From contig NZ_JAAGPD010000041.1 in NCBI RefSeq assembly GCF_017104565.1, positions 1-64,000 on the forward strand: a stretch of 64,000 nt of DNA, in the 5' to 3' direction. The translations under genes were made by a program, and so were the position numbers. This document shows, piece by piece, positions 18,368 to 26,076 of this stretch; positions within the stretch are counted from its first letter, which is position 1, and each line of letters begins with the position of its first letter. The notes below the pieces were generated by a model. That model worked only from the letters and a program-made list of their open reading frames with translations, was not told where the DNA came from and did no database searches. Source of the stretch: Paraburkholderia sp. Tr-20389. GTDB lineage: Bacteria > Pseudomonadota > Gammaproteobacteria > Burkholderiales > Burkholderiaceae.

Positions 18368-19282
18368 ATGAAGGTTGCAATCAAACACAAGCTGGTGGCG
18401 ATCTCGACCGTCGTGGCCGCGGCGCTTGCGTCGCTCGCGCCCGCCGCGCACGCGGACGAACTCACGGGCACGCTCAAGAAGATTCACGACGACGGCGTGA
18501 TCACGCTGGGCGTACGCGAAGCATCGATTCCCTTCTCCTACTCCAACGGCGACCGCACGATCGGCTATTCGCAGACGATCGCACTCGCCATCGTCGACGA
18601 CATCAAGAAGACGCTCGCGATGCCCAATCTACGGGTGCGCGAAGTCCCCATCACGTCGGCGAACCGCTTCATGATGCTGGCCAACAACCAGATCGACCTC
18701 GAATGCGGCTCGACCACGCATACGCGCGAACGCGAAAACGTCGCGGCATTTTCGAACAGCTTCTTCCAGTACGCGGTGCGCATGATCGCGCGCAAGAACG
18801 CCGGCATCACGGACTTCCCTGACCTCGCCGGCAAGCCGGTCGTCACGACGGCGGGCACGTCGGACGAACGACTCGTGCGCCAGTTGAATAGCGAAAAGCA
18901 GTTGAACATGCGGATCGCAAGCGCCAAGGATCATTCCGATGCGTTTGCGGCCGTGAAGGCGGACCGCGCGGTGGCGTTCGTGATGGACGAGCCGATTCTG
19001 TACGGCTTTCGCGCAACCGACCCGCGCCCCGACGACTTCATCGTGACAGGCACGCCGCTCGGCTACGAAACCTACGCATGCATGTTCCGCAAGGGCGACG
19101 CGCCGTTCCGCGAACTGGTCAACCGGGTCATCTCGAAGATGCAGACGTCGGGCGAGGCCGAGCGGCTTTACAACGTCTGGTTCACGCAGCCGATTCCGCC
19201 GCATGGGATCAATCTGAACTACCCGCTGTCGTCGGAAATGCGCACGCTGTTCGCGCATCCGAACGACAAGGCGCTCGACTGA
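18368..19282 (+). CDS. Orphan periplasmic amino-acid binding protein of an ABC importer (glutamate/aspartate type)
   Basis: Solute-binding protein of 304 aa, family 3. A classical signal peptide (AISTVVAAALASLAPAAHA) is followed by GTLKKIHDDGVITLGVREASIPFSY and ECGSTTHTRERE, the pattern of GltI/DEBP-type glutamate-aspartate binding proteins. GGGGGAA precedes the ATG at 18368. No permease or ATPase gene is beside it, so it must dock with a transporter encoded elsewhere. The ligand is inferred from family resemblance. Confidence 0.88.
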   Translation: MKVAIKHKLVAISTVVAAALASLAPAAHADELTGTLKKIHDDGVITLGVREASIPFSYSNGDRTIGYSQTIALAIVDDIKKTLAMPNLRVREVPITSANRFMMLANNQIDLECGSTTHTRERENVAAFSNSFFQYAVRMIARKNAGITDFPDLAGKPVVTTAGTSDERLVRQLNSEKQLNMRIASAKDHSDAFAAVKADRAVAFVMDEPILYGFRATDPRPDDFIVTGTPLGYETYACMFRKGDAPFRELVNRVISKMQTSGEAERLYNVWFTQPIPPHGINLNYPLSSEMRTLFAHPNDKALD

Positions 19283-19308
19283 CGTTTCGGTCTGCCTCTG
19301 TGCGTGGT

Positions 19309-19767
19309 CTACGCTGCGTTCAGCGACCGGTGCAACTCGGCGAGCGATAGCGTCGTCTGAAAGAGCCGCGTGAGACTGCGGCTCGCGTAACGCTCGACTT
19401 CATCGGGCGCGGCCCAGCGGAATGCGTCCATTTCAGGGATCATCGTGCCGTCCGAGCGGCGCGGAAACATCGACGTGCAGATGCAGCGCGTGAGATCGAG
19501 TTCGTCGGCACGAGCGCGCGCGGCGAACAGATGCAGATCCTTGTCCCGTCGATATACGAAAAGCCCGAGGTCTTTCAGGCGCTGTGCCTCGACCGTCAGG
19601 CCCGTTTCCTCCTCCATCTCACGCAGCGCCGTGACATGCGGCGCTTCGCCTTCCTCACCCTGCCCCTTCGGAATGTCCCAGTGCGTGGTTTCCGTCGCGT
19701 GCGCGAGCAGCACGCGCCCGTCGGGATCGAGCAAAACGACGCCGCAAGAAATCGTGCGCGCGCTCAA
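19309..19767 (-). CDS. Nudix hydrolase
   Basis: Hydrolyses a nucleoside diphosphate linked to another moiety; 152 aa. A complete Nudix box is visible (GQGEEGE, seven residues, then REMEEETGL), supplying the metal-binding glutamates. The N-terminus ISCGVVLLDPDGRVLLAHATETTHWDIPKG is typical of small diadenosine-polyphosphate-like hydrolases, but the substrate is not determined. Translation appears to start at TTG (CAA on the + strand at 19765-19767), which overlaps the stop of the upstream gene as TTGA. This suggests translational coupling. Confidence 0.88.
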   Translation of the reverse strand: MSARTISCGVVLLDPDGRVLLAHATETTHWDIPKGQGEEGEAPHVTALREMEEETGLTVEAQRLKDLGLFVYRRDKDLHLFAARARADELDLTRCICTSMFPRRSDGTMIPEMDAFRWAAPDEVERYASRSLTRLFQTTLSLAELHRSLNAA

Positions 19768-20153
19768 TGCTTCTTCTGCAGCACCCAGCGGCCCGTGCCC
19801 TCACGGCAGAACTGCGGGTTCAGATTCATCGACTGGCCCTTGGCGCTCAACACCACATGCATCTGACGACACGTGCGGTCGCCCGTCTTCGACGTGGCGT
19901 CGGGCGTCAGTTGCGCTTCGATTTTCGTGCTGTTGCGCAAGCCTTCGTTGTTCCAGGCGGCCGACTCGCCGTCCTGCTTCTTGTCGAGCGCTTCGAATGC
20001 GGCCGCTTTCAACGAATCGTTGTCGGCCTGCTTCATGTAGGAAATCGGCGTGTCGTTCAGAAAGCCGAGATTGGCGGCCTGCGCGCCGACAGCGCCGGCG
20101 AGCAGCAGCCCGCCCACGGTGAGTTGAAACGCGGCTCGGGTTCGCTTCGACAT
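19764..20153 (-). CDS. Secreted small protein, possible 17-kDa surface-antigen-like family
   Basis: 129 aa with a clear Sec signal peptide (MSKRTRAAFQLTVGGLLLAGAVGAQAA). The mature part contains NTP-like spacing DRTCRQMHVVLSAKGQ and NPQFCREGTGRWVLQ. These two cysteines and the final GxW resemble the C-terminal domain of RT0821/Lpp0805-type surface proteins; that link is tentative. A strong ribosome site (GGAGAA) lies 5 bp before the ATG at 20153. It is the first gene of a two-gene unit with the Nudix hydrolase. Confidence 0.75.
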   Translation of the reverse strand: MSKRTRAAFQLTVGGLLLAGAVGAQAANLGFLNDTPISYMKQADNDSLKAAAFEALDKKQDGESAAWNNEGLRNSTKIEAQLTPDATSKTGDRTCRQMHVVLSAKGQSMNLNPQFCREGTGRWVLQKKH

Positions 20154-20447
20154 GTAGTTCTCCGCTGGAATCGGTTCGTGCGCGGCCGTCGAGGCCCGCG
20201 ATCTGGACCCCAAAAGCATAGCACGCCCGTCCTGCACGCAGGTTCGTTGCGGACGTCACGATGCCGACCCGATCAAGCGCTGCGCATAACCGTCATTGAG
20301 ATAACGCCGCTCGCGCTGCGCCGCTGCCAGAACGCCCGTTCAGGCGATTTTAGGACGTATCTCATAGGCGCTTTAGCGGGCGCTACCTAACATGGGCCAA
20401 TTCAATTCAACCGCCCTTCGAACGCTCAGGCGTTGCGACTATCACCG

Positions 20448-20678
20448 ATGGACCTTTCGTTCGCTCTCCAGTTTTTCGCCGCAATGCTGACGCTGATCTG
20501 CGTCACGCTGACGGCCATCGTCGTGCGTGTCGATCCGGCGCCGATGCCGACCATCGTGCGTATTCATGGGCTGCGCCGCAGTCGCTGGCCATGCGTGCTG
20601 ACGCGAGCGGGCCTCACCTGCCTGCTCGCGTCGTTCGTGCTGCTGATCGCAGGCTGTTACCTGCTGCTGACGATGTGA
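20448..20678 (+). CDS. Small two-segment membrane protein, unknown function
   Basis: 76 aa with two hydrophobic stretches (ALQFFAAMLTLICVTLTAIVV and LTCLLASFVLLIAGCYLLL) separated by a basic, proline-containing loop. The arrangement fits an inner-membrane hairpin. I do not recognise the family. The ATG at 20448 avoids five extra residues of an earlier start and no strong Shine-Dalgarno is visible. Its 3' end overlaps the stop of the cytochrome peroxidase remnant on the other strand by 22 bp. It could be a false call, but the membrane pattern is better than chance frames nearby. Confidence 0.55.
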   Translation: MDLSFALQFFAAMLTLICVTLTAIVVRVDPAPMPTIVRIHGLRRSRWPCVLTRAGLTCLLASFVLLIAGCYLLLTM

Positions 20679-21133
20679 GCGTGCGCGTTCTGCTGAGGCG
20701 CGTCGGCTTGATAGCCGTCCGTCAGCGTCTTCAGAAACGTGACCACATCCTTGATCTCTGAATCATCCAACGCAGGCTTGTCACCCGGCTTGCGATCGAA
20801 CGGCGGGTCGGTATTCAGATTCGTCCAGTACTTCTTCGGCAGATCGTCGAACTTCCGCACCTTCCCCTTCACCTCCGGATAGAACTTCTCCGGGTTCGTA
20901 TCGCGTTGCGCGTAGAAGCGCTCGACGTCGTCGAGCGAGTGATAGATCCCGTTGTGAACGAACGTCTTGCGTAACGCCACATTGCGCAGCGTCGGCGTGC
21001 GGGAAATGCCGCAATACTCGTCTTGTCCCTTCAGGTCCGTGCGCTCCGGGCCACACGCGCCCAGATCGTAGAAATGCGGATCGTGATTCACGGCCAGCGT
21101 GCGAGTGCGCGGCACGCCGGGCGCGATGGCTGA
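20657..21133 (-). pseudogene. 5'-truncated di-heme cytochrome c peroxidase (MauG/CcpA family) remnant
   Basis: About 158 codons on the minus strand encode only the C-terminal part of a bacterial cytochrome c peroxidase. Seen: GISRTPTLRNVALRKTFVHN, GIYHSLDDVERFYAQRDTNP and the end-helix DDSEIKDVVTFLKTL, all typical of the second heme domain. No CxxCH heme-binding motif remains and the whole N-terminal domain is missing. An in-frame stop (TAA, 21134-21136) closes the frame where the homology ends, 70 bp from the 3' end of tRNA-Arg. A GTG at 21115 could start a 152-aa peptide, but it would lack heme ligands. Confidence 0.85.
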
Positions 21134-21202
21134 TTATTGGCCCGAGGTGTGTCGATGACGGCCATTGAGAAAGCGGCACCGGAGATCGGTGCGTGTGATG
21201 GG

Positions 21203-21277
21203 TGGCCCCCCCACGAGGAATCGAACCTCGATTTCAGGTTTAGAAGACCCGTGTTCTATCCGTTGAACTATGGGGAG
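21203..21277 (-). tRNA. tRNA-Arg (anticodon TCT)
   Basis: 75 nt including an encoded CCA. The acceptor stem pairs CTCCCCA with TGGGGGG, the D-arm reads GTTC...GAAC, the anticodon loop CTTCTAA gives anticodon TCT, and the T-arm CGAGG TTCGATT CCTCG is perfect. A -10-like TAAAAT lies just upstream on the minus strand (ATTTTA at 21289-21294). The 3' end points at the truncated peroxidase gene. Confidence 0.93.
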
Positions 21278-21355
21278 GCGAAACCGGAATTTTAACCCGG
21301 CCTGACCATCGCGGATGGCGGCAGGCCAGGGGCACGAGACGTGCCGTGATGCGCA

Positions 21356-21386
21356 AACAGAAAGGCCCGGCAGCAATACCGGGCCC
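21356..21386 (-). terminator. Intrinsic terminator after uppP
   Basis: GGCCCGG (21364-21370) pairs with CCGGGCC (21379-21385). Read on the minus strand the stem is followed by TTTCTGTTT, 28 bp after the uppP stop. Confidence 0.75.
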
Positions 21387-21413
21387 GCGATTATAACCGA
21401 TCGTACTGCGCCG

Positions 21414-22244
21414 TCAGACCGGCTGGGGATGCGTCATGAACCAGCCGAGAAACACCACACCGGCGATCACACAGTACACGCCGAACGCCGCCAGCCGGCC
21501 GCGTCCCTCGAAGTAACGCATCAGGAAACGCACGCTCAGATACGCGGCGATGGCTGTCAACACACCGCCCAGCAGCGCGTCGGCGAGCTGGCCCGGCGCG
21601 TGGAACAGTTTCGGCAATTCGAGCACGCCCGCCGCGAAAATGATCGGCGTGCCGAGCAGGAAGGAGAATTCGGCTGCCTTCTCGGCGGTGAGACCCGCGC
21701 CATTACCTGCGATCATCGTCAGGCCGCTGCGCGAGAAACCGGGAATCAGTGCGCCGATCTGCGCGAGGCCGACGAGGAACGCCTGCTTGAACGTCAGCTT
21801 CTCCGGCGCCTGATGCGCGCGCGAGCGCTGCAGACGGTCGCCGAACCACAGCAGGACGCCGTTGACGATCAGCGCGATCGCGACGATGCGCAGATCGTGA
21901 AATACGCGCTCGAGACGCTTTTCGAGCAGCAGACCCACCAGACCGGCCGGAATCGTCCCGATGATGAGCGCCCACATCATATGACCGTCGTCATTGCGCC
22001 GACCCGACAGCGACGCGAAAAAGCCGCTTATGAGCGCAATCCAGCGTGCCCGGAAGTACCACAGCAACGCGAACGCGGTGCCGAGGTGGAGCGCGACGAG
22101 GAACGGCAGCAGTTGGGGCGCATGCTTGTCGATATGCATGCCGAAGAGAGCGGGAACGAGCAGCGTGTGACCAAGACTGCTCACTGGAAACAGTTCCGTG
22201 ACGCCCTGCAGCACGCTCAAAAAGATCAAAAACGACAGGCTCAC
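21414..22244 (-). CDS. uppP: Undecaprenyl-diphosphate phosphatase
   Basis: Integral membrane enzyme of 276 aa that removes a phosphate from undecaprenyl diphosphate to recycle the cell-wall lipid carrier; its loss sensitises cells to bacitracin. Seen: the first conserved region [20 protein letters not shown] with the catalytic Glu, the second region [13 protein letters not shown] with the Ser/Arg pair, and about eight membrane segments. The start is taken as GTG at 22244 because AAAGGA lies 8 bp upstream and the length then matches E. coli UppP (273 aa). Starting further upstream would add 21 unconserved residues. Confidence 0.94.
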   Translation of the reverse strand: MSLSFLIFLSVLQGVTELFPVSSLGHTLLVPALFGMHIDKHAPQLLPFLVALHLGTAFALLWYFRARWIALISGFFASLSGRRNDDGHMMWALIIGTIPAGLVGLLLEKRLERVFHDLRIVAIALIVNGVLLWFGDRLQRSRAHQAPEKLTFKQAFLVGLAQIGALIPGFSRSGLTMIAGNGAGLTAEKAAEFSFLLGTPIIFAAGVLELPKLFHAPGQLADALLGGVLTAIAAYLSVRFLMRYFEGRGRLAAFGVYCVIAGVVFLGWFMTHPQPV

Positions 22245-22425
22245 GCGTCGGTCCTTTTGAAATAAGTGGGGAGGATGGACAGCTTGCCGGAGCATGATGT
22301 CCGGCATCTGAAGGCGCGTCGATTATGACGGGGCGACCCCGGAGCGCCAAGGACAATAATTCGGCTTTTTGCGCACCTTGCGGCACCGCACCAGATTTGA
22401 AAGCGTGATTACGACGATGAAAGCA

Positions 22426-22450
22426 AAAAGGCCCGCCTGGAAGGCGGGCC
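22426..22450 (-). terminator. Intrinsic terminator of the small-protein gene
   Basis: GGCCCGCC (22430-22437) and GGCGGGCC (22443-22450) form a stem that, on the minus strand, is followed by TTTTTGC. It lies about 70 bp after the stop of the 28-codon ORF. Confidence 0.8.
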
Positions 22451-22518
22451 TGCGTGCGGAGGCTGCGTGGACCGTCGGTACGTGCCGACGGCTCAACGTG
22501 GTATCTCGTCGCCCCGTG

Positions 22519-22605
22519 TCAGCGTGCAAATTTATAAAAGAAATAAATCGTACTGCCCGTGAACGTCCCGAACAGTGCCACGCTCATTGCCATTGCGAGA
22601 TCCAT
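22519..22605 (-). CDS. Very small membrane protein (28 aa), not previously obvious
   Basis: A 28-codon frame with a strong ribosome site: GGGAGGGG ends two bases before the ATG at 22605. The peptide starts MDLAMAMSVALFGTFTGSTI, continues with aromatic residues and ends in KFAR: one hydrophobic segment with a basic C-terminus. Upstream on the minus strand TTGCCG (22681-22686) and ATAATG (22659-22664) sit 16 bp apart, a plausible promoter. A clean terminator lies downstream. It resembles the style of small single-segment proteins of beta-proteobacteria, but I cannot assign a family. Expression is an inference from these signals. Confidence 0.6.
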   Translation of the reverse strand: MDLAMAMSVALFGTFTGSTIYFFYKFAR

Positions 22606-22813
22606 CGCCCCTCCCAAAAACCGGTGATCGCGTCCGGCCGGAGCCGGTCTACGTAGACATTATTGATTGCGCCGACTGCACGGCAACACCCGCAATTTCC
22701 CCAGAAGGGTTTCCCCGTAGCATAAAGGGGCGCAAAATCGGCGTTCGTCGCGCGCTTCGCGCCAGGATTGTGCACGCCCCCTCCCTTCCCAACCGCTTTC
22801 TACTGTCATTGCC

Positions 22814-23731
22814 ATGCCTCAATTCCAGCAACAGGACATCATCGAGATCGCACGCGACGCCTCCCTGCTCCGCGTCGCGCCGCAGGCGGGCGGCCGCCTG
22901 CTGTCGTGGGACATCGACGGCCAGTCGGTGATCTTCTGGCCCGACCAGGCGGACTGGAGCCAGCCCGCGCGCGTGCGCGGCGGCAATCCGCTGCTGTTTC
23001 CGTTTCTCGGCCGCCATTTCGTCGACGGGCAGATCGGCCGCTGGAAGGACGCGCAGGGCACCGTGCGCGATCTGCCGATGCACGGCTTCGCGCGCGACCT
23101 GCCGTTCGAGGCGACCGTCGACGAAGCAGCCCGCTCGATCAGCATGACGCTGACCGACAGCGACGCGACGCGCGCCGGCTATCCGTTCAGCTTCCGCTTC
23201 GAAACGAAATACACGCTGGTCGACGCGCACACGCTCGACGTCGACTTCATCACGACCAACACGGGCGCGGCGGGCAGCGCGCCGCTGCCCTACTACGCGG
23301 GCCATCACTTCTATTTCACGCTGCCGCACACGCAGCGCGGCGAGACCGTGCTCGAACTGCCGCGCACGGTGCGCCGCCACCAGCTGCCGGACGGCTCGAT
23401 CACGCCAGGCGAAGCGGGCGAGCCGGATTACCGTCTCGACGATCCGGGCATCCTGGACCGCTTCCATTGCCTCGACGGCGCGCCGGATCATCTGGTGCGC
23501 GTGGTCGCGCTCGGCCTGAACCGCAGCATTACGATCGATCTGCAGCGCCCCGGCTCGGTGCCCTGGTACGCCGTCACGACATGGACCGAAAAGCCCGAAT
23601 CCGGCTTCTTCTGCGTCGAGCCGTGGCTGGGCCTGCCCGATGCGATCCACAACGGTCTCGGCCTGCGGTGGCTCGAAGCGGGCGACACGGAAACAGCGTC
23701 GCTGCGCATCGCGGTCGGCACGCTGCCCTGA
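22814..23731 (+). CDS. Aldose 1-epimerase family protein
   Basis: Cytoplasmic galactose-mutarotase-fold enzyme of 305 aa that interconverts sugar anomers. Seen: GGRLLSWDIDGQSVIFWPD at the start, the first catalytic His in LPMHGFARDLPFE, the second in YYAGHHFYFTLP, and the general-base Glu region GFFCVEPWLGLPDA near the C-terminus. This layout fits the YeaD/aldose-epimerase superfamily rather than classical GalM, so the true sugar is uncertain. It stands alone between the small-protein gene and an NlpD-like lipoprotein. Confidence 0.88.
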   Translation: MPQFQQQDIIEIARDASLLRVAPQAGGRLLSWDIDGQSVIFWPDQADWSQPARVRGGNPLLFPFLGRHFVDGQIGRWKDAQGTVRDLPMHGFARDLPFEATVDEAARSISMTLTDSDATRAGYPFSFRFETKYTLVDAHTLDVDFITTNTGAAGSAPLPYYAGHHFYFTLPHTQRGETVLELPRTVRRHQLPDGSITPGEAGEPDYRLDDPGILDRFHCLDGAPDHLVRVVALGLNRSITIDLQRPGSVPWYAVTTWTEKPESGFFCVEPWLGLPDAIHNGLGLRWLEAGDTETASLRIAVGTLP

Positions 23732-23873
23732 TCGCCGCGCATGGTGCGCGGCCCGTACAGCGGGTCGCGCGTGAAGCCGAAAATGAGTGCTGCCTTGCAA
23801 AACCGTTAGAATCTGGCGTTTTGCAACTGCCGCGTGATCGGGATCGGCGCGCGGCGGCGTCTTGCGAGGTCCA

Positions 23874-24590
23874 ATGTTGACAACAAAAATCAGACGGCTC
23901 GTCTGCGGGGTGATGGTCGCAGCACTGGCCGCATGCGGCTCGGCCCCCGTGGGCCCGGGCTTCTATCGCGTCGAACGGGGCGACACGCTGTACAAGGTCG
24001 CGCGCAGCAACCGCACGTCGGTACAGAACATCGTGCGCTGGAACAACCTGTCGAACCCGGATTCGATCGAGGTCGGCCAGGTGCTGCGCGTCGCGCCGCC
24101 GCCCGGCACGGCCACGGCCAGCACGGGTTCCGCGCGTAGCAGCAGTAGCAGCGCGAGCGGGGCGGCGGGAACGTCGTCTTCGTCACGCAGCGCGGCTGCC
24201 GACACGCCTTCGACGCCCGCTTCGTCGATCTCGCTGATCTGGCCGGCGACGGGCAATGTGATCCGCAACTTCGACGGCAACAATTCGAAGGGCATCGATA
24301 TCGCGAATGCCGCGGGCACGCCCGTGTTCGCGGCGGCGGGCGGCACCGTCGTCTATGCGAGCAACGGCTTGCGCGGCTATGGCAACCTGCTGATCATCAA
24401 GCACAACGCCGACTACCTGACGGCCTACGCGCACAATCGCACGCTGCTCGTGAAGGAAGGCGAAACGGTGCAGCAAGGTCAGAAGATCGCCGAGATGGGC
24501 GATTCGGACAACGACCGCGTGATGCTGCATTTCGAGCTGCGTTACGCGGGGCGCTCGATCGATCCGGCGCGTTCGCTGCCGCCGCGCTAA
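23874..24590 (+). CDS. NlpD-like lipoprotein, LysM plus degenerate LytM (M23) domain
   Basis: Envelope lipoprotein of 238 aa. A lipobox (LAACG) follows a short signal. A LysM peptidoglycan-binding domain (FYRVERGDTLYKVARSNRTS) comes next, then a serine/alanine-rich linker and a C-terminal M23 fold. The zinc ligands of active M23 enzymes are missing: the usual HxGxD reads KGID, and the final HxH reads MLH. This matches NlpD/EnvC-type proteins, which activate cell-separation amidases and do not cut themselves. GAGG precedes the ATG at 23874. Unlike the usual nlpD locus, rpoS is not next to it, so it may be a second paralogue. Confidence 0.85.
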   Translation: MLTTKIRRLVCGVMVAALAACGSAPVGPGFYRVERGDTLYKVARSNRTSVQNIVRWNNLSNPDSIEVGQVLRVAPPPGTATASTGSARSSSSSASGAAGTSSSSRSAAADTPSTPASSISLIWPATGNVIRNFDGNNSKGIDIANAAGTPVFAAAGGTVVYASNGLRGYGNLLIIKHNADYLTAYAHNRTLLVKEGETVQQGQKIAEMGDSDNDRVMLHFELRYAGRSIDPARSLPPR

Positions 24591-24778
24591 AAGCGCCGCC
24601 CGCCCCGTCACACGGTCGGCGGCGGGCGTCCCTTCGACGCGTGCACATGACGGCATGCGCCGTGTCCGGGAACCCAATGGGCCGTGCGCGGCTCAATCTC
24701 AAAGGCGGGCGGGCACGCTCCGTGCCACGTCTGCCGACACCGCGTCCGTACGCGCAACGATACAGAGAGGACACTCCG

Positions 24779-25108
24779 ATGAAATACGCCTTTGCGGCAG
24801 TTCGAGCGACGGCGGCGAGCCTCGCGATCGCTTCTCTGGCGAGCCTCGCAGGCTGCGCCAGTTCGGGCTCGACCACGCTCACCTACCTGCCGAACGGCGA
24901 CACCGGCTTCGCGATCAATTGCAGCGGCAGCGACGCGAGCCAGAACTGGGGCGAATGCTACAAGCGCGCGGGCGAGGCTTGCGGCGCATATGGCTATGAC
25001 GTGATCTCGAAGGATGTCGATACGGGTGGCACGTCGGGTGGCTCGCTCGGCGGGGTGCTCGGCGCCAACGTGAAGAACCGCTCGATGGTGATCCGCTGCA
25101 AGCAGTAG
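24779..25108 (+). CDS. Small glycine-rich lipoprotein, unknown function
   Basis: 109 aa. A signal peptide with lipobox (SLAGCAS) predicts a lipid-anchored periplasmic or outer-membrane protein. The mature part has four cysteines (INCSGS, WGECYKR, GEACGAYGY, IRCKQ), probably two disulfides, and a glycine/serine-rich stretch (GGTSGGSLGGVLG). I recognise the pattern as common in Burkholderiaceae hypothetical lipoproteins but know no function. The ATG at 24779 follows GAGAGGAC. Confidence 0.75.
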   Translation: MKYAFAAVRATAASLAIASLASLAGCASSGSTTLTYLPNGDTGFAINCSGSDASQNWGECYKRAGEACGAYGYDVISKDVDTGGTSGGSLGGVLGANVKNRSMVIRCKQ

Positions 25109-25767
25109 TGGTCCGCTTCGCGTGAGGTCGTCCGATATTCGATGTGTGCGGATAAAAAAAAGGCCCGGCACGAGGCCGGGCAAACGGGGGTTCGGCGCAT
25201 ATCGGCAAAGGACCGGTTCACCATGCGCCGAGACGAAATCTAGCAACGCACCTATACCCACGCAATCGATTAATTGTGCAAATAGTGTGAGTCGGCGCAC
25301 GGTTGAATGGCGAACTGAATGACGCAGCTGTCAATCTGGAAACCGAATCAACCCATCGCCTGTCATCGAACACTCGCACCGGGCATTACCCCACTGCCCG
25401 GAAACCCATGGCCGGCGCGCCTTTCGGACAAACATGAAAATGCCGCGCGTGAATTGATCTGCACTGCCATATACGCCCGATTCACGCATTTCACTTCGAT
25501 GGCTGCAATCATCGAACTTGGTGCGCCAACGCACCTTTCCATCGCGATTCCTGCGCGCGAATTCATCTGATTTAACCACCGTACGAGCATCGCTTTAATA
25601 CCCTCTTATACGTGTGACAGCATGATTTTTAATCCGCAAACGTGTGGCGATTAATCAGGGTATTGGCGCCCTGGTGAACGGGCAATCGGCGATCCCGCCG
25701 CCGAACGTCCCAGCGTCGCCTATGGTTTATAGTTACGCCCCGTCACGTGCTGCTGGTTCACATCGTC
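25109..25767. other. Long intergenic region with a possible small RNA
   Basis: About 660 bp with no convincing protein gene. It is clearly more AT-rich than its surroundings from about 25230 to 25640. A minus-strand terminator and promoter-like sequence are described separately. Short open frames here (up to 83 codons) have no ribosome sites and unlikely amino-acid composition. Confidence 0.5.
25152..25250 (-). ncRNA. Candidate small RNA ending in a strong terminator
   Basis: On the minus strand TTGCAC (25276-25281) and GTATAG (25252-25257) are 18 bp apart. About 70 bp further on lies GCCCGGC / GCCGGGC (25163-25169 with 25174-25180) followed by eight T. The predicted transcript is about 90 nt. 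No protein gene lies upstream on that strand for this terminator to serve. Entirely inferred. Confidence 0.4.
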
Positions 25768-26076
25768 ATGACTTCCTCCGACACCCCACAAAGCCCCCTC
25801 TATCAGAAGCTGCTCGGCGAGACCGCGAAGATCGGCTGGTCTGAACTCGAACGCTTCTTTGCCCGCGGCATGCTGCTGCGCGTGGCGCGCGACCTCGATC
25901 TGGTGAGCGTCGCCGAGGCGATCGCCAGCGACGACGCGGCGCAAGTCACGCAATGGCTGTCGGCGGGACTCGTCGAGCGCGTGCAGTCGGAGACAGCTGC
26001 CGACTTCGCCGCGCGCGACCCCGACCTGTGGGCCGTCGTGGTATCGCCGTGGGTCTGCGTGCAGGAGCGCGGTTGA
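25768..26076 (+). CDS. DUF2288 family protein
   Basis: 102 aa, cytoplasmic, no signal peptide. The sequence LYQKLLGETAKIGWSELERF followed by FARGMLLRVARDLDLV and the end DPDLWAVVVSPWVCVQE is the conserved pattern of DUF2288, a small protein family of proteobacteria and cyanobacteria without known function. The ATG at 25768 is the first methionine that fits the family start. The stop overlaps the TTG start of the MATE transporter (TTGA), so the two are probably translated as a pair. Confidence 0.85.
   Translation: MTSSDTPQSPLYQKLLGETAKIGWSELERFFARGMLLRVARDLDLVSVAEAIASDDAAQVTQWLSAGLVERVQSETAADFAARDPDLWAVVVSPWVCVQERG

Noticed and set aside
24597-24629. GC hairpin after the NlpD-like gene as a terminator
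   Set aside because: CGCCCGCC can pair with GGCGGGCG but the stem is followed by TCCCTT without a real T-run.
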